Shown here piece after piece: positions 59,941 to 64,000 of a stretch of DNA of 64,000 nt. The position numbers and the translations under genes were made by a program. The DNA is from Dryococelus australis (lineage: Eukaryota; Arthropoda; Insecta; Phasmatodea; Phasmatidae), in the NCBI GenBank assembly GCA_029891345.1, contig CM056994.1:221692491-221756490 (forward strand). The letters are read 5' to 3'. Below the pieces are notes generated by a model. That model did no database searches and was not told the origin of the DNA. It saw only the letters and a program-made list of their open reading frames with translations. Numbering within the stretch: position 1 is the first letter of the stretch; the number at the start of each line of letters is the position of its first letter.

Positions 59941-60297
59941 AAAAGAATTAACGTTTGCTATAAATGTAAATATTACATTTTCAATAACTCAAGACTTAGA
60001 CTTTTAAAATTAATTTACTGCCAACTGGGGAGCCTGCATTCCAGTGTGTACAATAGCTTGCTCAACCAGTTTCATAGAAAATACTAATATGCAAAATGTA
60101 AGATTGCCATATTTGTTACCTCTTTCATTCCATTTTTAATTATGTTAACTAATGAAAAGTTGCATTTCTAATGTGCCTCAAATTGTTTTTTTTTAACCAA
60201 GGAGTACAGAGTGTGGCACTCTGGTTATCACTATTGCTGGAAAAATTTTCCATCGTGTGATGTACGTACTAGCTGTAATTTTAATTTTTGTTATCAG

Positions 60298-60460
60298 TTC
60301 ATACTACTTCTCAGAAGAATACTTGGAAAAGCTGTTCTCAAAAGTGGGCTTCAAGATTATCACTAATTCCTACATACAGCGCCGCACTGTGAACAAGAAG
60401 GATGGGATTGACGTCCCAAGGATATTCATTCAGACTAAATGTTCAAAGCCTAGTGATTGA
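60298..60460 (+). CDS. METTL6: METTL6, exon 2 (residues 223-276, terminal exon)
   Basis: The exon starts T|TCA-TAC-TAC after the acceptor TTATCAG and ends at TGA 60458-60460. It encodes SYYFSEEYLEKLFSKVGFK, then NSYIQRRTVNKKDGIDVPR and IFIQTKCSKPSD. This is the conserved METTL6 C-terminus, whose RETVNKKEG...VPRVF.Q-K pattern is shared with METTL2/8. Joining to exon 1 gives RQDGTRSYYFSEEYL with no gap, as in vertebrate METTL6. The exon lies alone between the arms of the large inverted repeat, about 360 bases from the left arm. Confidence 0.93.
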
Positions 60461-60624
60461 GCATTCCTGACCAAGGTTAGTTAATGTGAATTTTGTAGCT
60501 TGGATATTTGGACACTTCATGACTGGTTTTAGCTGGAGAAAATAGGCATAGTTGCAGGATTTTCAGTGGTTGTGGAAAATTTTGAAGCTTAGAAGAATTG
60601 CATTTATTCTTAAGAATCCAGTAC

Positions 60625-61200
60625 GTAAATAAGTATTTAAACATTGTAATCTTGTTTCAGTTGTAAATTACAAATAAAAAATAATTATATTTGCTGTAAT
60701 AAGTGTGAAATATGCCAAACTTTAAAATTTGTTTTAAGATTCCCGCTACTATTACCTGTGTGAAACTTCCAGAGAGTTGGAAAGTGACAAGCTCCGCTCT
60801 GCCTATTAAAGTTTTTCCCTATGGGGCGGGAATAGGTCCCACGCACCGGAATTTGCAACTGTAACAGTGAAATGTGTTTCCATCAGTGTTACCTAAAAAT
60901 TTCAATAGGCAACATTTACTTTACATAGCATACCAAAATATTTATTCAAAACAATATTTTAACTGTGAACTATTTTTTACTAGCTGTTGCCAACACAGCT
61001 TACTTTCACTGTTTTTAATTTGTATTGAAGACAAAATAAATATTACGCGTTATGGAAGATATTGGGTTACAGTTTTTCTTTATTCAAAAATATAATACTT
61101 TGAAGTTAATCACAGTGTTAACACATTCGTGTTATAAAAGCTATTTTAAAAAAAAGTTATATATGTTACTCCTAGGGTGAACTTTAAAGGTTTGTTTCAA
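60625..61200. repeat. interspersed repeat family R, copy 3 (3' third only), overlapping the METTL6 3' UTR
   Basis: Matches 29685-30370 of copy 1: 'cagttgtaaattacaaa', 'ctgtaataagt.tgaaatatgc', 'aactgtgaact', 'tattcaa.aat..a.tact' and 'cctaG.gtg..ttt' occur in order. It is truncated on the left. Confidence 0.75.
60673..60678 (+). promoter_or_regulatory. METTL6: candidate METTL6 polyadenylation signal (AATAAA)
   Basis: The first AATAAA downstream of the stop codon, 213 bases after it and inside the family R copy. In copies 1 and 2 the same place reads AATTCAAA, so the signal exists only in this copy. Confidence 0.4.
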
Positions 61201-62559
61201 AACATCCGAAGAAAAGACTTAATGGATAGAAAGCTGAAAATAAATAACTGAAAGGAAGAACATACTTAATGAACTGCTGTACAAGAGAACAATATGTGTT
61301 ACTCTTTTCAATTAATCATTACACAGAACTCATCCAAACTGATTGATTCATCCTGCTGAATAATTCTGTTCATCACTACATGAAACACTAAAATTTCTCT
61401 ATGTTCTCAAATGTAGTGAGAAGTGGTTGCTTGGGAGGCAGCTGTATTCCCTCTGCCATTCTTGATTTTCAGTCTCTCATAATTTCCTTTTTATGGTTTA
61501 AACAATTCTCCCTTTGTTTCTTTTCAAGCATCCATTTCTATGCTCCATGGTGTCCATGGCTCACTAGATGTTGTAAAATGCCTTTTACAAAGTTTCTGTG
61601 TGGCTCATTGATGGAATATTTTCTTTTCCCTCGCTTTGTCCCAGAATTTTTTTTTTTTTTTTTCTTCAAGGCATGAAGTGCTTTCCAATGATGCCTAGTA
61701 CAGGCAACCTCTTAGACCACATGTCCACCACAATCGGCCATTTGAGATTACAAATTGTTGGATTTTAGAGTAGAAGTTCTGCCAGTGCTGTAACAGTGCC
61801 TCCTTCTTAATCCAGTCTTTAAAAGTTTATTTTTCTCCTTTTACCAGCTCGCAGCGGCATGAGTTTGAAATATATTTTGTCAAATTATTTGCAAAATAAT
61901 TCAACAAAACCCTGTGATATTTCTGTAAGCTTTTGGAATTATAAAGTGTTTCATTTGAATACGGATCGTTTTGATTTGAATTTAATTTTGAACACCTCTA
62001 CTTTAGCATGAAGTTTACTTTGTAACACTAACAACAGCTGTTTTGTGTCCACGTAAAATATGTGTATTAATCTGTAAACTCTTTCTTATCCACGTATTTT
62101 CTGCTTGTCTGATGTGTGTCAGTAAAGTTGTCACTCGCTGACTGTCAAGATCTTGTCGGGTTATATGATATACAGAGTAAAAGACAGAGATTTGCCATGC
62201 GCGCAAGGCATTGCCAACATGTAGTGGTGAGAAGGGTACATGGTTTTTCCTTTGTTCCCCTTCTCCGTCTCGCCCCGATGTGAACACACTGCCAGTTGAT
62301 TAATCTGTCCATGCGTTCTCAGTTGATGAAGTGCGTGCAGTAGTCAAGATTTCGCTTTTGCTCACTGTCTTTATTTTCATTTTCAGAGTATGTGAGAGTT
62401 AAATCAGTTTGTATTCTGTATCTGATTCTGGAAAGTCAGGGAAGTTGAAATTGGTCAGGGAATTTGCTTGACATCCTGGAAAAGTCATGAAAATTCCCCA
62501 ATTACACGGTGCTAAAAGTTTGCGAAAACCTGGGAGGGAAAAAAAACATTATGTTAATT
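61201..62559. other. no gene recognised; spacer of the inverted repeat
   Basis: AT-rich sequence with a T17 run near 61650. A 91-codon frame at 61401-61676 is Phe/Cys-rich low-complexity translation. Short 'tcaggg' motifs near 62440-62465 recur in the inverted-repeat arms ('ttagtcaggg', near 63310). Confidence 0.35.
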
Positions 62560-62599
62560 TGACCGTTTAAGCTCAGTCGGAGCAGTGGAAGTAGAGTTT

Positions 62600-62960
62600 C
62601 ACTGTTTTTTATCTCGCAAGGACATTTTTGAACTCGTTGAATTTTTCCACACACTTATCGGCAATGACTAAGAGATTCGAGGATTATAGCATGTCATGAA
62701 TCAGTGTTCATGGAAATACTTCCGTAGAAAGTGGCTTCTCAGTAAAAAAAAGTCAATCCATGTTGATAATTTATTACAATTATCTTTAGAGGCCTAACGT
62801 ATTATTTGTGCTATTGTGAAGAATATGGGTGCTTCTGTGCGAGTTGCAAGGTGAAGATACCAAGCCTATTTGCAGAAGAAGATAAGCAAAGGAGAAAAAA
62901 AAGGAAAATTGACAGACAGCTCAGGAGCTAGAAGAAAAAGGGAATATCATGAATTTGGAG
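62600..62960 (+). pseudogene. hAT-like transposase relic, C-terminal part
   Basis: The plus strand reads HGNTSVESGFSVKKSQSM and, after a frameshift, DNLLQLSLEA-stop-RIICAIV and KNMGASVRV. A Lys/Glu/Arg-rich coiled-coil tail follows. The H/S-xNxxVExGFSxxK pattern is the start of the C-terminal dimerisation region in hAT-related transposase families, as I remember them. Stops and shifts make it non-functional. Confidence 0.5.
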
Positions 62961-64000
62961 CGGGAGAAAGAATGAAATCAAATGCAAGGAAAAACTTCTT
63001 GAATATTAAAAGGTTATAGATGTGTCCTTAAAGTTGTGTTTTGAAATACTAGACAATGACTGACTCAATTTTAATTAGTGACTGTAAATCCTGCTTATTA
63101 TTTTGTCCAATTTAATGTGTAATAGCATTCTTACAGTGTTTTTCATACTTATGATTTTTTTTACATTTAGTTTTTGATAGTCTGTAAACAAAAAAGAAAT
63201 GAAGAAAGTGGAGAGAGATAGGCCAGCTATGGGGATGGTGGAGGCTGGATTTTCTTTATTTATTTTCTTCTCCAGAAAATTGCAAAATAGGCAAATTATT
63301 AAAAAAAAATTTAGTCAGGGAAATTAGAAATTTTGGCCAGGGAAATTACATTACAGATTTATACGGAAACCTGTAATAACAATCAATTATATACAGTATT
63401 TTGAGTTGTTATATTCTATTTTTAAACAAGTTGTGAAGTGTTTTTAAAATCTATTATTTCCAGAAATACTTTCTTTTAAATTCTCTTTTTTTATTATCTT
63501 TACTAGTTAAACTTTATTCACAGGTAACATACAGCTCTCATTGTACTCATAGTCTAATAAGATTAGAAGTTGTATTTTATTGATGCACATGTCAACACCC
63601 TCACCTATTCAAATCTCACCTGTATGGAAATTTTTTGACTGTCCCTTAAGAAAGGTAGATAGGAAGTCCACTGTATCTCCAGCGTTTTTGATACTACAAA
63701 TGTCAACTTGGACATCATGAATGAAGAACTTATTTTTGTTTCATTCGTAGTTGAGCATAATACTCCACTTGACACAGCAGATTATGCCGGTGCAATATTC
63801 AGAAAAATGTTCCCAAATTTGGGTGTTTTGAAAAAAAAATTTCCTCTGCCCATACAAAAACATTTTGAATGAAATGACAGGTGATGCTATGTCCTAAGTG
63901 GTTCAGCGTCTGTAGATTGGAACATTCTCTTTTTCTACATATGAAAGTAACAATTCAAATTAAACATATCCAACAGTGGGGCCAGTACACTATCTTGTGA
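62905..64000 (-). repeat. right arm of the large inverted repeat (continues past the window)
   Basis: The reverse complement of 58815-59940. The last bases of the window (TATCTTGTGA) still match the left arm at 58815-58824, so the repeat continues beyond 64000. The expected next sequence is the inverse of the LINE relic at 58380-58815. Confidence 0.92.
63680..63837 (+). pseudogene. hAT-like transposase fragment, N-terminal part (right arm copy)
   Basis: The plus strand reads FDTTNVNLDIMNEELIF and VEHNTPLDTADYAGAIFRKM. It lies downstream of the C-terminal relic at 62600-62960 although it belongs near the protein's N-terminus, so the two cannot be parts of one collinear gene. Confidence 0.45.

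Larger units (their letters stand above)
51885..60297 (+). other. METTL6: METTL6 intron, 8.4 kb, transposon-rich
   Basis: GT at 51885-51886 and AG at 60296-60297, the latter after a pyrimidine-rich 'ttttaatttttgttatcag'. The phase is preserved: CG plus T makes the Arg codon 223. It contains a tandem duplication, two foldback elements, a possible SINE, a LINE relic and the left arm of the large inverted repeat. No further METTL6 exon is needed, because the protein is complete across the junction. Confidence 0.88.

Noticed and set aside
61401..61676. 91-codon frame ending in a poly-Phe run
   Set aside because: The run is translation of a T17 tract; no features of a real protein.
1..64000. CRISPR arrays, rRNA genes, bacterial operons or prophage
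   Set aside because: None seen. The repeats are of eukaryotic transposon type and the genes have spliceosomal introns.

Overview
The window reads as one stretch of a large, AT-rich animal genome, most likely an arthropod and probably an insect. Genes are sparse and spliced with consensus GT/AG sites, the sequence is dense in decayed transposons, and nothing bacterial is present. Only two host-type genes can be supported. The first is a complete two-exon METTL6 gene (tRNA N3-methylcytidine methyltransferase; exons 51217-51884 and 60298-60460, split by an 8.4 kb intron). The second is a very small two-exon THAP-type zinc-finger gene or gene relic (20253-20655).

Everything else that can be recognised is mobile or repeated DNA. 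1-7080 holds two copies of a ~1.8 kb LTR-like repeat, a foldback element, and a tRNA-derived SINE with perfect 13 bp target-site duplications. 7081-11510 holds two pieces of one Ty3/gypsy family joined head to head, followed by a pogo/Tigger transposase relic (11520-12599). 12600-28440 is mostly unassigned AT-rich DNA with one TIR element (17536-18886), the THAP mini-gene and a second foldback copy. 28440-35100 carries copy 1 of a ~1.9 kb repeat (called family R here), a minisatellite full of AGGTCA half-sites, and a tandem array of a tRNA A-box-like unit. 35545-42560 has two decayed Jockey-superfamily LINEs in opposite orientation, one enclosed by ~330 bp direct repeats. 42815-49466 is family R copy 2, split by a nearly full-length CR1-like LINE whose first ORF shows a PHD finger, a coiled coil and an SGNH-esterase-like domain.

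The METTL6 locus (50950-60680) is the functional centre of the window. Its intron holds two foldback copies, a tandem duplication, a possible SINE and a LINE fragment. The terminal exon sits in the ~3 kb spacer of a large inverted repeat whose ~1.1 kb arms are 58815-59940 and 62905-64000; the right arm runs off the window. The 3' UTR runs into a third family R copy, which appears to supply the AATAAA signal.

Most conclusions rest on reading motifs and comparing copies within the window by eye. Percent identities and exact element ends are approximate, and no database search was possible.
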